This document shows positions 33,004 to 46,217 of a DNA stretch of 64,000 nucleotides, in pieces. The DNA comes from Diplocarpon mali. Taxonomy: Eukaryota > Ascomycota > Leotiomycetes > Helotiales > Drepanopezizaceae. Position 1 is the stretch's first letter. Each line of letters starts with the position of its first letter. Location: the NCBI GenBank assembly GCA_024741835.1, contig JAENRP010000082.1:101461-165460 (forward strand). The letters run 5' to 3'. Under the pieces are notes generated by a model. That model worked only from the letters and a program-made list of their open reading frames with translations. It had not been told where the DNA came from and made no database searches. Both the position numbers and the translations under genes were made by a program.

Positions 33004-33861
33004 CTAACCCGTCCCAGCATACTCCATCCGGAGAGCCTCCCTCACCATCTCGCCGCACAGCTTCGCCGTCGGGTTCACACCCACCGCCAGGCCCCTCGCA
33101 ACCTCGCTGCCGAAGCGGCCACCGGCGGCGAAGTCCCGGCTCGCCTCCTCCGCGAAGCGCAGCGCGCTCCAGCCGTGCTCCCGGGCGTCCTCGGCGACGC
33201 GGAGCTCGGCGCCGGCGACGGCCAGGGCTCGGGCGGTCACGTGGTACAGGGCGCCGCGCTGCGTGTAGGCCTGGGCGAGCGTCTTCGCGGCTTGCGGGGA
33301 GAGCGGCTGGTAGGGCGAGGCGGGGGCGAGGAGCGTGATGGCGGTGCTGAGGTCAGTGAGGATCTTGGCCGCGGCGGAGAGGGTGACCGCGGCGGGAAGC
33401 GGGGAGGGGGCGAGGGCTTGGCCTGCTCCTTGCTGCGAGGCCGAGGTCGGGGTCGAGGTCGAGGGAGATGCCGGAGCTGCGAGCGGAGGATTGGCGACGA
33501 GGATCTCATCCCCGTAGACCCTCCTCAGCGCCTGCGCCCGGTTGTTCCTCGCGCTCGCGTAGTTGGGATGCGCCGCCACCAGATCGTCCAGCTGGGCGAT
33601 GCGCGCCAGATATTCCTCGAGAGGGTTGAAGTCCGGCGGCGAGGGCTGGAGGTTGGCCGCCTGCAGCTCGGTGGTCTGGATGGAAGCGATGATTGCCCGT
33701 TCGCGGCTGGCGACTTGGCCATAGAGAGACGAGGGGATGTTGGGGTCGGGAGGGAGGCAGCTGGATATCAGGGGAGGGGGAACGGGAGAGGAATCCGGGT
33801 CGGCGATCTTGGAGAGGATGGAGACGTCGTGAGCGGTCAGCCGGGACGGGTTTGGTGACAT
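33004..33861 (-). CDS. TTC36-like tetratricopeptide-repeat protein
   Basis: Single exon, 285 residues from the ATG at 33861. An upstream in-frame ATG at 33987 would add 42 Ser-rich residues. The inner ATG fits because the family begins with a motif like LTAHDVSILSKIADPDSSP. Three TPR-like helix pairs are seen: the first contains HPNYASARNNRAQALRR, the second ILTDLSTAITLL, the third ALRFAEEASRDFAAGGRFGS. The end, VARGLAVGVNPTAKLCGEM, matches the conserved C-terminus of vertebrate TTC36 (NPYAALCNRML). A low-complexity Ala/Pro/Ser insert separates TPR 1 and 2. In mammals TTC36 binds HPPD and protects it from degradation. Here the gene lies head to head with HPPD. Family is sure; function is inferred. 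Confidence 0.85.
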   Translation of the reverse strand: MSPNPSRLTAHDVSILSKIADPDSSPVPPPLISSCLPPDPNIPSSLYGQVASRERAIIASIQTTELQAANLQPSPPDFNPLEEYLARIAQLDDLVAAHPNYASARNNRAQALRRVYGDEILVANPPLAAPASPSTSTPTSASQQGAGQALAPSPLPAAVTLSAAAKILTDLSTAITLLAPASPYQPLSPQAAKTLAQAYTQRGALYHVTARALAVAGAELRVAEDAREHGWSALRFAEEASRDFAAGGRFGSEVARGLAVGVNPTAKLCGEMVREALRMEYAGTG

Positions 33862-34347
33862 GATGCCGCGAGAGGAGGAGGAGGAGGAGGAGGAGGTGCT
33901 GGTGTTGGTGGTGTTTGGGGTGACAGCTGGGTGGTTGGAGCTTTGGAGGTCTTGGAGAGATGGCCGAGCGTGAAATACCCGAGTCACGAGATTCTGCTGG
34001 GAAAGTCACGAGTCGCACGCAAGCACCCAGGAGACGGGGAGGGGCCACGGTCCGGGGGCGCGGATCCTGCGTGGGGACCTGAGTTCCGGAGGCGATGGAG
34101 ACGAGCAGCGATCACGCTGATCTCGTCGGCCCTCGCTCCCTCGTCCCAGGGAGACAGCAGACGGCCGAGGATCGATGGGCTCCGGCCTGGTCTCTGCCGC
34201 CCTCGCAAGCACTCCTTCACGAGGGCCCCTTGACCCGTCGCGTCTCGAGCCACGAGGAAGCCCGGGTAGTTTCCGGTCGCGAGTCGCTCGAACGACATTC
34301 CGCCCCACACGACGAGCGAGGCAGAGCCGCGCGCACCAAGAGCTCGC
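33862..34347. promoter_or_regulatory. TTC36-side half of the interrupted TTC36-HPPD intergenic region
   Basis: GC-rich, with a short GAG repeat (33866-33896). No gene is supported. It is continuous with 49142-49963 once the retrotransposon and its duplicated CTCGC are removed. Confidence 0.5.
34343..34347. repeat. Target-site duplication CTCGC (left), outer gypsy
   Basis: Matches 49137-49141. Confidence 0.85.
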
Positions 34348-34482
34348 AAATACCTTCCTAAATAGAAAGGGTGGTATTAGTTAGCACTTAGGGTGCCTCA
34401 GGCACCTAGATATACTATAAATATCTTCCTTCGGAGGTTACTCCTCTGAGTCCAATATAACTCCCTATTATACTAGTTATTT
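34348..34482 (+). repeat. Outer gypsy 5' LTR
   Basis: 135 bp, AAATACC...GTTATTT. It is followed directly by GGTAGAGCAGCGG, the position of a primer-binding site. Confidence 0.9.
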
Positions 34483-35274
34483 GGTAGAGCAGCGGCAGAC
34501 GCCTGACTTTATTTCGTTTATGCGTTTCTATTAAGGCTATTCGCACCCTTATTCCGGTTCCTCAAACTCGACGCCGTTGTTATTCACTATTAGGTTTAGC
34601 AAAGAGAGAAGTCTTTATCTGCTAGCTACTAGTTTAATAGCTATTACACTATACTATTAGACTACCCTCTTAGCTATATACTACGCTAATAGGACTATTG
34701 CTTCTATTCCTAAAAGCGAACCTACGTCAGCTACTAAGAGAACCTAAACCTTTGATACGCAGGTACAAAACCTTCATTTGATGCGTTGCTATTATATAAG
34801 GCTTCCTTCTTTAATAATTTCATTTCTCGTATTATACAAGGAAGTAGCGAAACGCGTTTTTATATAATATCACTTTTAGAATAAGCGAGATAATACTAGT
34901 CTATGCTTGCCTTAGATTATACTACTATCCCTAATAGATAAGCTAGCCCTTTAATAGAACCTACCCTTTAATAATAATCTACTATTAGAAGGAGAAACCA
35001 TTTCTAGTATAGCTGCATCGCTAGCTGATATCTTTAGAAACAATTATATACTACCTCCGATTCTAAAGCCTTATATTTATATGCCGGATATATAGACAAC
35101 TATTGACGCTATGATAGATCATTTGCCAGACCCCCTTATAAGTCAGCGGTCGCTATTATTATCCTTATTATCGACCCAGTCACTAACTAATACAAGTGAG
35201 TCGTTAAGCTTAAAACTTTATTAAGCACTTTCAATTAAAGCAACTTCTATTGCACCGACTTTAGCTTATCTAAG

Positions 35275-36880
35275 ATAACTTAAGTTTGATATTATAGCTC
35301 CTAATGATCCTCTTATACTGCTAATAGGTGCTATACTCTTTAAGTATAAGTTGTCTAGCCGATTTACTAGTACTAAGGGAAATGCCTTATAGTGGCTTAA
35401 TCGCCTGCAGTACGATTTTAAGAGTACTAGCTATATATCACCTAACCTAGAGATATTCTTTAAAGCTATTAATATCTTATTCAAAGGTCAGGCAATAAAG
35501 TGGCTAGATTCTAATGCTAAGTTTTATACTATTATTAATAAGAAGGAGAATGCTACTGCTAATTATATCGCTAACTTTAAGCAGGTATTAAAGGCTAAGT
35601 ACCCTACTAAAGTAGCTAACCATATTAAAAATAATATCCAATTTGATATTAAGAACCTCGCTTAAAAGTATAATAAATTACTTGTAGTATACTACTAGAG
35701 GACTACTCACTTGCTTTATTATATATATAGTAAGGATGCTGGCCGATTGACGACTAGTCTAGCACTTAGTTCTATTAAGTAGGTTATCTTAAATAGTATT
35801 ATCGCCGCTTTTATCAAAGGCATCTATAATAATAAGTTATATATAGCTGCCCTCTTTAAGTCAGCATTATTATCTAGTGTATTATAAAAGGCCTTAGATG
35901 TTGTTAAGGATGCTTAGAATATATTAAATACAATTCGCAAGATGAAATAATATCGCTAAGAGAAACTCAAGACCAAGCAATTGCAATAGCTATACTATAA
36001 ACAATATAGCATATCTGCTTCTGCAGTCCTATTACTACTAAATGCTAGGAAGCTAGTAGTTCTAATCAATTAAAAGTCATTACTATATATACTAAGACTA
36101 ACGTCCTTTCCAATCGAGTTGTATAGGAATATACTATTACACTCTACTACTACCTACCGAAACGGCAGTCAGAACGGTAACTAAAATAGTTAAGGTGCCT
36201 TATAAGAGACTAATACTACATAGAACATTCAGCCTATAAGGACCAATCCTAATTAGAGGGCCCGTTAGAATGGAAAGGCTTACGCAGTACTACCTTAGTC
36301 GCAGTCACTATACCTAGTCATTAATGGTTCCTAGATATACGACTCTAAGAAGGATAAGGTACTATATATACGCTATAGTGACTTCGGTTATAAAGCAATT
36401 GAATATGCTAGCAATAAGCTCGCCGCCTGGGAGAAGGCCTACTTGCGGCAGGCCATATAGGGTAGTAACGTAGGATCGTACCTTGCGAATATCACAGGCT
36501 TTAGCATATACTACCAGAACTTATCACCAAAGGACGATAGCGTTTCAAAGGAGTCGTCGTCTATATCCTCGAATTAAGTGAAGGAGCCTATAGGCAACCG
36601 AGTGTCATTCGATGACTATATAAAGACGCTGGCTTCTAACAACTGCTCTTTAGGAAAATTGTCGCTAGACTCTAAGATGGCCGGCCGCCTTAGAAAGCGA
36701 CTACGCATATCAATTGAGGAGCTGATTAACTCTAGTAATAACGAATCAGAGACAAGACCAGCGTCCAAGCCGACTACTAATACCTCCTACGAACCTGCCA
36801 AGAAGAAGGCTAGCAAGCTAGCAAACGGGAAGGCTGCTAATGATAAGGAGACCTAGGATATAGAGAAGGTAGCTTAAAAA
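35275..36880 (+). pseudogene. Outer gypsy gag region
   Basis: Capsid-like segments such as GNALQWLNRLQYDF and NYIANFKQVLKAKYP are readable between TAG/TAA stops. A lysine-rich open stretch at 36578-36856 (KKKASKLANGKAAN) ends the region. I saw no CCHC knuckle. Confidence 0.6.
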
Positions 36881-39360
36881 AAAGGGAAGCGTACTATCTG
36901 CTATCTTAAGGAGATCGTAGCACATAAGGGAATAGGGCCTATAGACTACTAAGAACTGGCAGACAGAATTAAGGTGCTACTTAGTCTGACCGAATTCTTC
37001 TAAGTATCGCCTAAAGGCAGCAAGGAGTTATGGCGCCTATTAATACGAAAGAACCATAAGAAATCGAAGCTTAAGCTAGGGAAATCAGTTCACTTCTCTA
37101 TAGAGGCGAAGGTCTCGGACGACGCCTAGAATGTACTATTAAAACCATCTACTACTATTTCCTTGCTATCGATTGAGAAGAAGGCCTTTTAAATTGATTG
37201 CTTTATTAAGATGCTGAGCAAGGATAGAAGTCTAGTTAAAGTGGCTCTACCAACCTACCTAACACAAGTTGACTAAGGCTCTAATATAAACGTTATATCC
37301 TATGCCTTAGTAAAGAAGCTTAAGCTTAAGCCTATTCTACTATTAGAAAGAGGCTTTAGCGGACTGACTATAAACACCGCCGACGGTAGCGAGGCTGAAC
37401 TTATACACTAGGTCGAATTCGAGGTCGGAACGTATAGAATATAGCGTAAGGATAAGGCATTTGTACGACCTTTCGATAACGACCTACACCTATTGCTTAG
37501 GTTACTATAGCTATAGAAGGTTAATAGCTCTATTGACATTCGCAAGTTATAAACTATAATAGGCGACTAAGCGTGCGGCGAGAAAAAGGTAATTATTAAG
37601 GGTCCTAAATTCGTGCTATTAAAATACCATAAATTGTTCCTCTACCCAGCTGGTGTACTAGACTTAGTTCTTATAACTCTAAAGAAACCACCTATCGAGA
37701 AGTCTGGCAAATAGAATAAGGAGAGCAGTTTGAGCGAAAGCGAAAGCGACGAAATAGATTCTTCTACTGATTCGGAAAACTAAGTGGAAATGGCCGACCT
37801 AAGATTATTATTAAAAGCATTAATAGCGCATAGTCGATTAAGCTAAGACAATCGACTTATATGCCAGATGGAAGTAAGGAACGCCTTAGTTAATACCTTC
37901 GAAAACCAACGTTTAATACGTTATAAGAATCAATTGAAGAGAAATACAACTATAAGGATTCAATTGCCTTATGACTAACTAAAAAGAACTGCAAAGAAGT
38001 GGTCGAGCAATAGGTTCGCAGTCTACTAGGCTTAAGCGCTAGATTGACCGGAATGAGTGCAGATTTTGGCACTATGATAGACTCAGGGGAGTCGATATGC
38101 TAAGGGGAGTTGTCGTACTAAAGGGAGTTAGATAGCAGGACTGAGCCGGCAATACTATACCCAACCTATCGATGCCTATGCTAACGAACTCTATTAGATA
38201 AATCAGATCCGATTATTAATAAGTGGTTTCAAACAATCGGAATTAAAATTAGCAATCTGATAGACGAACAATAGAGACAACTAAAGAGGCTATTATACAT
38301 ATATTAGGACCTGGATGTAAAGGAATTGTAGAACCTACCTCCAACTGATCTATATACCTATAGAGTCCGCTTGAAGGAAGGTATTAAACCATACTCAATA
38401 GCTTAACAGAAACGATAGCCAGCTGCAAAGGAATATTAGCTCTAACGATATATTAATAAAGGGCTAAGCTATGGCTTCTATAAGCGTACGATAGTAGCAA
38501 ATAGATAGCTCTCCGATTGGAACACATAGGCTATCGTTATTAATAAGGTAGAGGACCTATAACCGTAGGACAAGCTTAGAATTACCTTCAACTACCGCAA
38601 TATAATTGAGCAAATGCCTAGATGCTATATAGAGCTATTATTAAAGCTATATAACTACTTAGGCCATCTAGCATATAAACTATTCCTTAAATTCGATCTG
38701 AAGAACGCGTACTAGTGTATGCCAGTTCACTTAGCCGATCGCTACTACTTTGCGTTCACAATATCTGGTATTAGCTAGCTTTAGTAAACCAGAATGCTAT
38801 AAGGATCGATGACTTCTGGCTATAGCATAACTGAACTAATATATATTATGCTAGGTCAAATACTACCGTTGGAACTAGGCTAGGGCGACTTTGCTAGCCG
38901 ACTATCAGTAATTGTTGCTTTAGATAAGGACTCCCTTCTTATATGTGGCTTTTACATTGACGATATCTTTAAGGGCTATTAGAATTTCGAAGAAGGCTAC
39001 TGATTTATAGCAAATGAATTATTTCCAAGGGTAGTATAGGCGCGCATGCGGCTTTCCTTTAAGAAGATGGAGCTATTTATAAAGGAAGTTATTGCGCTAA
39101 GTATTACTCATAAGTCTAAAGGTCTAATCTTAATAAAACTGGAGCGATTAAATAAGATTCGAATATAGCCAGTCCTTAAATCTGCCACTTAGGTCCGTGA
39201 GTTCGTCGGTACTATTAGTATTATACAATAGTTTGTAAAGAACTTCGCAGAGATTAAGCTACTATTATCAAAATTGATTAGCAACGTGGATTAGCGCTAG
39301 GAGAAGGCCGAACAAGTGTCTTTTAAGATACTACGTCAGAAGTACTCAGATGTCCTTAAT

Positions 39361-39365
39361 ATGCA
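39361..39365. repeat. Target-site duplication ATGCA (left), inner gypsy
   Basis: Matches 46473-46477. Confidence 0.9.
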
Positions 39366-39620
39366 TGTTACGGCCGCATTACGTATACGGTTATGTCACG
39401 TGTTGGTCAGGTGCACGAAGTCAGGTGCCCGCTAAGGTAGCAAGGTGGCTGGATCACGTGCGCGCTAGTAATGCACCTGTACTTATTCTGGAGGAGCTCT
39501 ACTAGAGACTCTCTCTTCTTCTTCATCTTTTCTTCTTAATTATATAGCGTACCTCTTAGGGTAATACAGTCAGCGTCATTCGATTCTCGCCTTCTGCACG
39601 CTTGAGAGCGAGTCGTAATA
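39366..39620 (+). repeat. Inner gypsy 5' LTR
   Basis: 255 bp. Differs from the 3' LTR by about 16 positions, all transitions. Confidence 0.95.
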
Positions 39621-40623
39621 TAAGAAAAGATCTACTCAACCTCCGCTAAGAAGCTTGATATCTACTACCTTCAGAATCGTTATTTCGAACTGCCTTAAGC
39701 AACTCGATCTCTCGATTTCGACTTCTACTACGAACTGCCCTAAGCAACTCGTACGTAGCGCCTAGATTATCTCACTAATCTAGTTTTCAGAGAAAGCTAA
39801 ATAACCTTCGAATACGAGATCAGCTCGTTTTTTCGACCCCTTACCTCCTCCTCCATTTTACAAATGGAGATTCACCTTTAAGTTCAATTCGAAAAAAATT
39901 ATTCACTATGCCCTCGCTTCGCTAGCGTAGGCTGCTGCCTAGAGCAGTATAATAACTTTTCTCTTCCCAACTCTCTCCCTCCTTTACAAACACTCTATAC
40001 CACTCTTTTCATCGACCTCATACTCATTGACAATATACTCGTCGATAACTCTCCTTATACTCTTCGATACTCCCCCTCTTTTGCGAAAGCCTCGAATATA
40101 ACTCGACTCCTCGAAGACCCCTCCTTGCGAACAAGTCGTCGACCTTCTCTATACTCCCCGTCGACCATACTCGTCGACAACTCTCCTTACACTCTTCGAA
40201 GCCCCTTACTCCTTCCTTCGAAACACTCGGGTACAAACTAGGGGACCTATACTTATATATATACGTAGAGACTTGGTTAGCTTTAGTAGGTTATACTATA
40301 CCGTTAGAGACTAGGTCAACTTTGGTAGAGTGATAAGCTTTGGATCCCTGGACCCTACTTCCCTGGATTTGCACTGCACCCTTAGGCAACCTTATTGCAA
40401 CTCCTGATTGGTAAAGAGACGTGATCCTGAAGTAAAACCTTCTTTCTTAAGATCTATAAACCTACGATACCTCAATATATACTCTACTAGAAGGCTTTAA
40501 GAACGTATACAGCTCCGCCTATACTGATCTTCCCCCTTTTAAATAGGTCACTGTTTAGCATTAGGTCCCTTTAGACTAAACTAGATAATATAGAGAGAGT
40601 TAGTACTCGTGACCTCTAATCTT

Positions 40624-41936
40624 ATGCCACTTAGGAGGAGTGAAAGGTTAACCGCACCTTCACCGGGCCTTACTGCCACCAGTTCTCCGGGCCTTACTGC
40701 CACTAGTTCTAGTTCTACGGGCCTTACTGCCAACCCCGGTCCTAGAGATATTCCCCCTCCTAAGCCTACTTAGGAAGCTACCTCCCCTAGTACAGATTTC
40801 ACTCCTGGTCCCGGACCGCGAGTGGATTCTCGAAATACTCCCCTTCTGTCGATTGAAGTTAAGGAAGAACCGACGTCTACTCTCACTATGTCGGCCCCTC
40901 TCTTTTCAGCTGCCTAGCAGGCCGAAATCGCGAACCTCGTTAGCGCCGCTATAGCCGCCGCTCTCTAAAATAATACTGCTGCCCCTTCTTCCCCGAGTGC
41001 TAGCCCTCGGAACACTCGGTCCCTCACCGCCGACTTGCTGCCTCCCCTAGACTACTACCTCCCGATCATCAGACCTTTAGCCTTAGCCGTCGACCCCTAT
41101 CGAATCAAGTACCCTTAAACCCATTTTAGCAACTACTAGGGCAAAATCACCTATAACACCTGGAAGATAGCTATAAAGGTATTCATTTAAGAGTACTTAA
41201 GCAACTTCACTTTAAGAGAGGATTAGATCACTGCCTACTTTAAGTGTACAATAGGTGAAGCTTAGAACCTGATCTTATAATATATAGATCCCGTCTTTGC
41301 TAGTGAGTTTACGTGCGCTGCTGACGTCCTTAGGGTCTTGGATCAGAGGTTCTTTAACTATAATTACATTTAGTCTGCTAAGCTCAAATATAGTAGGCTA
41401 ACTATAGGTTTATTATTATATAACGAGTTCCGATCCAAGTTCGTCACCCTTGCTATAGCTAGAAAGATTGATCAGTCTCGCTAGTTCGATGACGTCTGTG
41501 AAAAGGTCTCCCTGGCTTTAAAGAACGACCTTCGAGTAGAGAAGTATAAAATAAACAATGATTATACTACTTTAGATGAGTTCTTAGCTATTGCAGACCG
41601 CGAGGCCTGTAATATTAAGCAAGAAGAGGCCTATAACGCTCGACGAGTCGCCCTTGCCGTCGCGTTCTCTCCTGCGAAGGACCGCGTCCCCGGCATACTG
41701 AAAAGGGAGTCATAGAGACCTACTGCTACAGCTACCTCCCTAGCTCCCCGCACTCGTTTCCCCTTGCCGGCGACTCACTGAGAAAGGTCTGCCAGCCTAA
41801 AGCCGTCATCTGGTCTCTGCTACAACTGCGGAGCCCCCGGTCACTATACGACAGACTGCCTGAAGCTAAAGAAGCAAGGCGAGTTTACAGTAGCTGAAGT
41901 TAAGATGGAAAACGACCTACTGTCGGGAAACTGCTA
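40624..41936 (+). pseudogene. Inner gypsy gag with CCHC zinc knuckle
   Basis: Begins MPLRRSERLTA at 40624. Low-complexity GLTA repeats follow (three copies of CGGGCCTTACTGCCA at about 40664, 40688 and 40718), then a PGPGPRVDSRN motif and a retrotransposon Gag core. The knuckle CYNCGAPGHYTTDC (Cys-X2-Cys-X4-His-X4-Cys) lies near 41818. Stops interrupt it. Confidence 0.8.
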
Positions 41937-41999
41937 AGCTGTGGCAAAGACTCCTACTATAGCATAGGTCACAATTTGTAGAAAGACTTGGATTTTGAT

Positions 42000-44900
42000 T
42001 CCCGCCTATTAATAGGCGGCCGCCAGTTCTTAGTTCCTATAGAACTAGCTCGAAATGGATCATTTATTAAAACAGTTGCCTATATTAATAGTAGAGCTAA
42101 TATTTTCGGTATTATCAAAACGTCTTTAGCATACTAGCTCTCCTAAAGACTCAGGGTGAAGTTCATTAAACTGCCTAAACCGATTACCCCTACTAGCTAC
42201 AATGGCCTTAAGGGAGAAACTATTCGATTCGCCGTCTTACTCACCCTTACAATCGATAGGCGACGAATAAACTTCCCTTTCCTAATCATAAGCTTAGGAG
42301 TAACCGACGTTTTAATCAGTAGGAAGTTCTTAAAGCACTATAACCTTAAACAATCCTACGGAAAAGGGAAAAACAGCATCTCCTAGCCTAAGGATATGCC
42401 TATCGTCCCCTACTTTGATCGACGCGTATTGATCGATCTCTTACAGCTAATAAAACCCCTAATGGCCTAGCAAGATATCGATCGTTGAGCAGCTATGATG
42501 GACGCCGAGGACGAAGACCTGAGAATGGCTCGAGCCTAGCTCTCGGTGCTAGCAAGTAATAGCGCCTCGAATCCTACTCCTAGTCCCGGCCCGCGAGTGA
42601 AATCTGCGAACTTGAATCCTACTTCTGGTCCCGGCCCGCGAGTGAAATATGCTAATTCGATTCCTACTCCTATGGCCTCTTGCAGACCTAGGGATAGCAG
42701 TTTCTTTAAAGACTTGAAAAGAGATCTGAACTGTATAAAGAAGGCCTTGCTAGGAGTACTAGACCCCTTGCTCCCTCTCTTAGCGAAGAGGAACGCTACT
42801 CTAAAGCCGGCTTGCCAGATCAGCTTAATCTTAGCCTTAGCAATCGGCGCCCTCTACTACCGCTTTACGACTAGGGCAAGACGAGCTATATAGACTTAAG
42901 AACCGGCGCTTAAAGAGTTTATATTTATAAGCTCTATTCACAATCTAGACCGAGAAATCAATCGCCGAGAATCGGTTAAGCAAGCTGAAATTAGCTCCCT
43001 TGGCCTTAGTTCGGCGCTGCAAGCTAAGTATAAGAGCAATAACGAGCTAATAGACTAGAAGCTCCCGCCTTAGTACGCTGAGTTTAAGAACGTCTTTAAT
43101 CGCTAGGCCTCCGATCAGCTGCCGGAACCCAGACTAGGGGTAGATTATAAAATCGAGCTAATAGGCGAGAACAACTTGATAATTGAACCCCTCTGCCGCC
43201 TTACCGACGAACAGCTCTTAAAGGTCAAGAGCTATATTCTCGAGAACCTGCATAAAGGATTCATCGAAGCTTCGAGTTCCCCTTAGGCAGCCCTAATCCT
43301 CTTCGTTAGAAAAGCTGATGGCTCCCTGCGTCTATGCGTCGATTACCGGAAACTAAACGCTCTAACGAAGAAAGACCCCTACCCGATTCCCCTTATCGAT
43401 AAGATAATGGCACGCATATCGAAAGCTTGTGTTTTTACAAAAATCGATATATAATAAGCCTTCTACTGTATCCGCATATCAGCTGACGCCGAAGACCTAA
43501 CTACCTTTCGCATGTGTTATAGGACCTATAAATATAAGGTTTTGCCATTCGGGCTGATAAATGGGCCCGCCACCTTTTAGAGGTTTATTAACGATATTCT
43601 CCTTAACTACCTTAACGATTTCTGCTCTGCCTACCTAGATGATATTCTAATCTACTTAAAAAACTCCCTTGACTACAAGATTCACATTAAGAAGATCTTA
43701 GGAATTCTCTAACGCTACGGCCTTTAAGCAGATATTAAGAAAAGCGAGTTTAGGGTTACTAAGACTAGGTTCCTAGGGTTTATTATCGGAGTTCACGGAA
43801 TTGAGGTAGACCCTGATAAGGTCTTAGTCATTTAAGAGTAGAAATACACTAAGAACGTACGCGGCGTACAGAGCTTCCTTAGGTTCTGTAACTTCTACCG
43901 AAGGTTTATTCAAGGCTATAGTCGTATCTGCCGACCTTTAACAGCTCTTATAGGAAACGTTCCTTTTGACTTTAACAACGCTTATAAGGAAGCTTAGGAA
44001 GCTCTGCGCTCAAGCCTTCAAACAACCCCAATTTTATGCTACTATTACCCTTGAAAGCAGATAAGGCTTAAGACTGACGCCTCCGACGGCATAGTCGCTA
44101 GCGTACTCTCCTAACTCTAGGAAGACGATAACTACCACCTAATCGGGTACTTCTCGAAGACGATGAATGACGCCGAGCTGAATTACCCTATTTACAATAA
44201 GGAGCTCCTAGCGATTTTTAGATCGTTCCACTAGTATAAGGCAGAGCTACTTAGGGCCTAGAAAATAGTACACGTATATATAGATCATAAGGCCTTTAAG
44301 TACTTTATAATAACTAAGGACTTAATAGCCCAGTAGGCTCGCTGGGCGGAGTTCTTCGCTGATTTCAACTTCCTTATCATATACCGAATAGGCATAACGA
44401 ATATGCTGGCTGACACACTCTTACGTTAAGACTAGGAGCTGACCCCTCTTGAGGCTAGGAAACGAGCTTTACGCCACTAGCAGCTCTTACCCAACGACAA
44501 GCTCTCTATAGAAGTACTCGCCACTAGAGGCGATTCTACTCGCAGGCCCGGCCTACGAGTAACGACTGTGCCAATCGCGCCAATAGAGGCACCTGCCGAC
44601 CTAACGTCTAGGGTCGAGTACGACGTGGCGAGCTACTATATTATCGACGAGGTCATTCAAGCTAATAAGACCTCCCTTAAGCTATAGAAATTCCGAGACG
44701 AGGCGCAGAAGCATAGCCTCGACTATGAACTCAGCTAAGGCAAACTCTTCTTCTAAGGTAGACTCGTTGTACTATCCCAACCTCCCGAACTGCGAATAGC
44801 CCTGATTCGTTATATGTATAAGCAACCTTGCGTCGCATACGCTGGAATCGGGAAAACAAGACTTCTAATAGGAAGAAAATACTACTAGAAAAGTCTTAGC

Positions 44901-46080
44901 AGCAATGTTGGCACTTACATCTAGAACTATTGTTATTTGAGAATAAAAGCTCGTTGTAATAAGACCCTAGGTTTCCTGCAACCCTTGCCAATTCCCGAAT
45001 GAGCTTACTAACACTTGACAATGGATTTTATAGAGCTTCCGCTTAACGAACTCAGTTATAATTTTGCCCTTATAATTATCGATAGGTTGTTAAAGAAGGC
45101 AGTTTCGGTTTTATACTATAATTTGATCGACGCAAAAGGCCTTATAGAGTTGTTTTTAGTTCACTAGATACGCCATTTTAGCATGCCTGACTCGATTCTA
45201 TTAGATAGAGGCGCCTAATTCGTCTCTTCCTTTTAGAAAGAACTCTATCGGATACTAGGTATAAAGGTCAAGCTAACTATAGCCTATAACCCTAACGTCG
45301 ACGGCTAAACTGAGATTATGAACTAGTACTTAAAACAACGCCTTAGACCGTTCTACTTATACTACTAAGACAATTGGAGTCGTCTCTTGCCTTTGATAGA
45401 TATTGCCTAATTGACCTTACCTTACGAATCCCTAGGGCAAATTTCCCCTTTCCAAGTGCTAAACGGCTATAAAGCTCGCTCCTTATGGAATTTAATTAAC
45501 CTAGAGCCTCTATAGACAGCAACCGAGAGAGTAAATCGTAAAACGGCGCTCTGCATAGCTACTAGAGTTTAAAAAGTAGTCCAATTCGCCCAGTCGTCTC
45601 TCTAAGTATAATAAGCTAAAATAAAACGGCTTGCAGATCTCTACCGCCAGCCAGTTGATTAGATTATAGGAGATGATATGCTAATTAGTACTAAGAATTG
45701 GAAACTGGACCGGCCGAGCCGAAAGCTCTCCGATAAGTGGTATAGCCTAGTAAAAGTACTAGAAAAGCTGGGAGAAAGCTAAAAGGTACAATTGCCTGAT
45801 TCGCTCTATTCGATCTACCCTATATTCTACTCCCACTTACTGCGAAAGTACGTTCCTAACCCTCTGCTAGGCCAAGCTCAGGAACCTCCTACTCTAATTA
45901 AAGTACTGCCAGAATAAGAGGAATAGGAGATAGAAGAAATAATTGGATCTCGTATTCGAGCTAGGAAGCTCGAATATCAGATTAAGTGGAAAGGAGCTAA
46001 TGAAGACCTCGAATAGTACCTGTGCTCTAACGCTATGACGGCGCCGTATACTATTCGAGACTTCTATTTAAAAAACCCTT
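42000..46080 (+). pseudogene. Inner gypsy pol (protease, RT, RNase H, integrase, chromodomain)
   Basis: A protease-like region is seen at 42156-42386. A duplicated PGPRVK.AN linker lies at 42570-42670. The RT core has [11 protein letters not shown] and AYLDDILIY (about 43331 and 43628). RNase H has KTDASDG and YNKELLAIF. Integrase has MDFIELPL, SILLDRGA and the C-terminal part. A chromodomain with RKLEYQIKWKG lies at about 45955-46070. Many TAG/TAA codons interrupt it. Confidence 0.85.
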
Positions 46081-46217
46081 AGGCTAAGGGGCCACTAAGG
46101 GCGCTATCAAGCTGGCTTAGGTTATATAACAAGGGAGTTGACGATTATAAGGACCTAAAGGATAATACGCCTATAGATACAACTGCGCGGGCGCAGTTTT
46201 TCAAAGGGGGGGGGTAG

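Noticed and set aside
34480..34520. tRNA gene suggested by a D-arm-like stretch
   Set aside because: No acceptor stem, anticodon arm or T-arm follows. It lies at the primer-binding position of the outer retrotransposon.
40024..40236. 70-codon minus frame in the inner retrotransposon
   Set aside because: Arises from an internal imperfect direct repeat in the element's leader, antisense to its genes.
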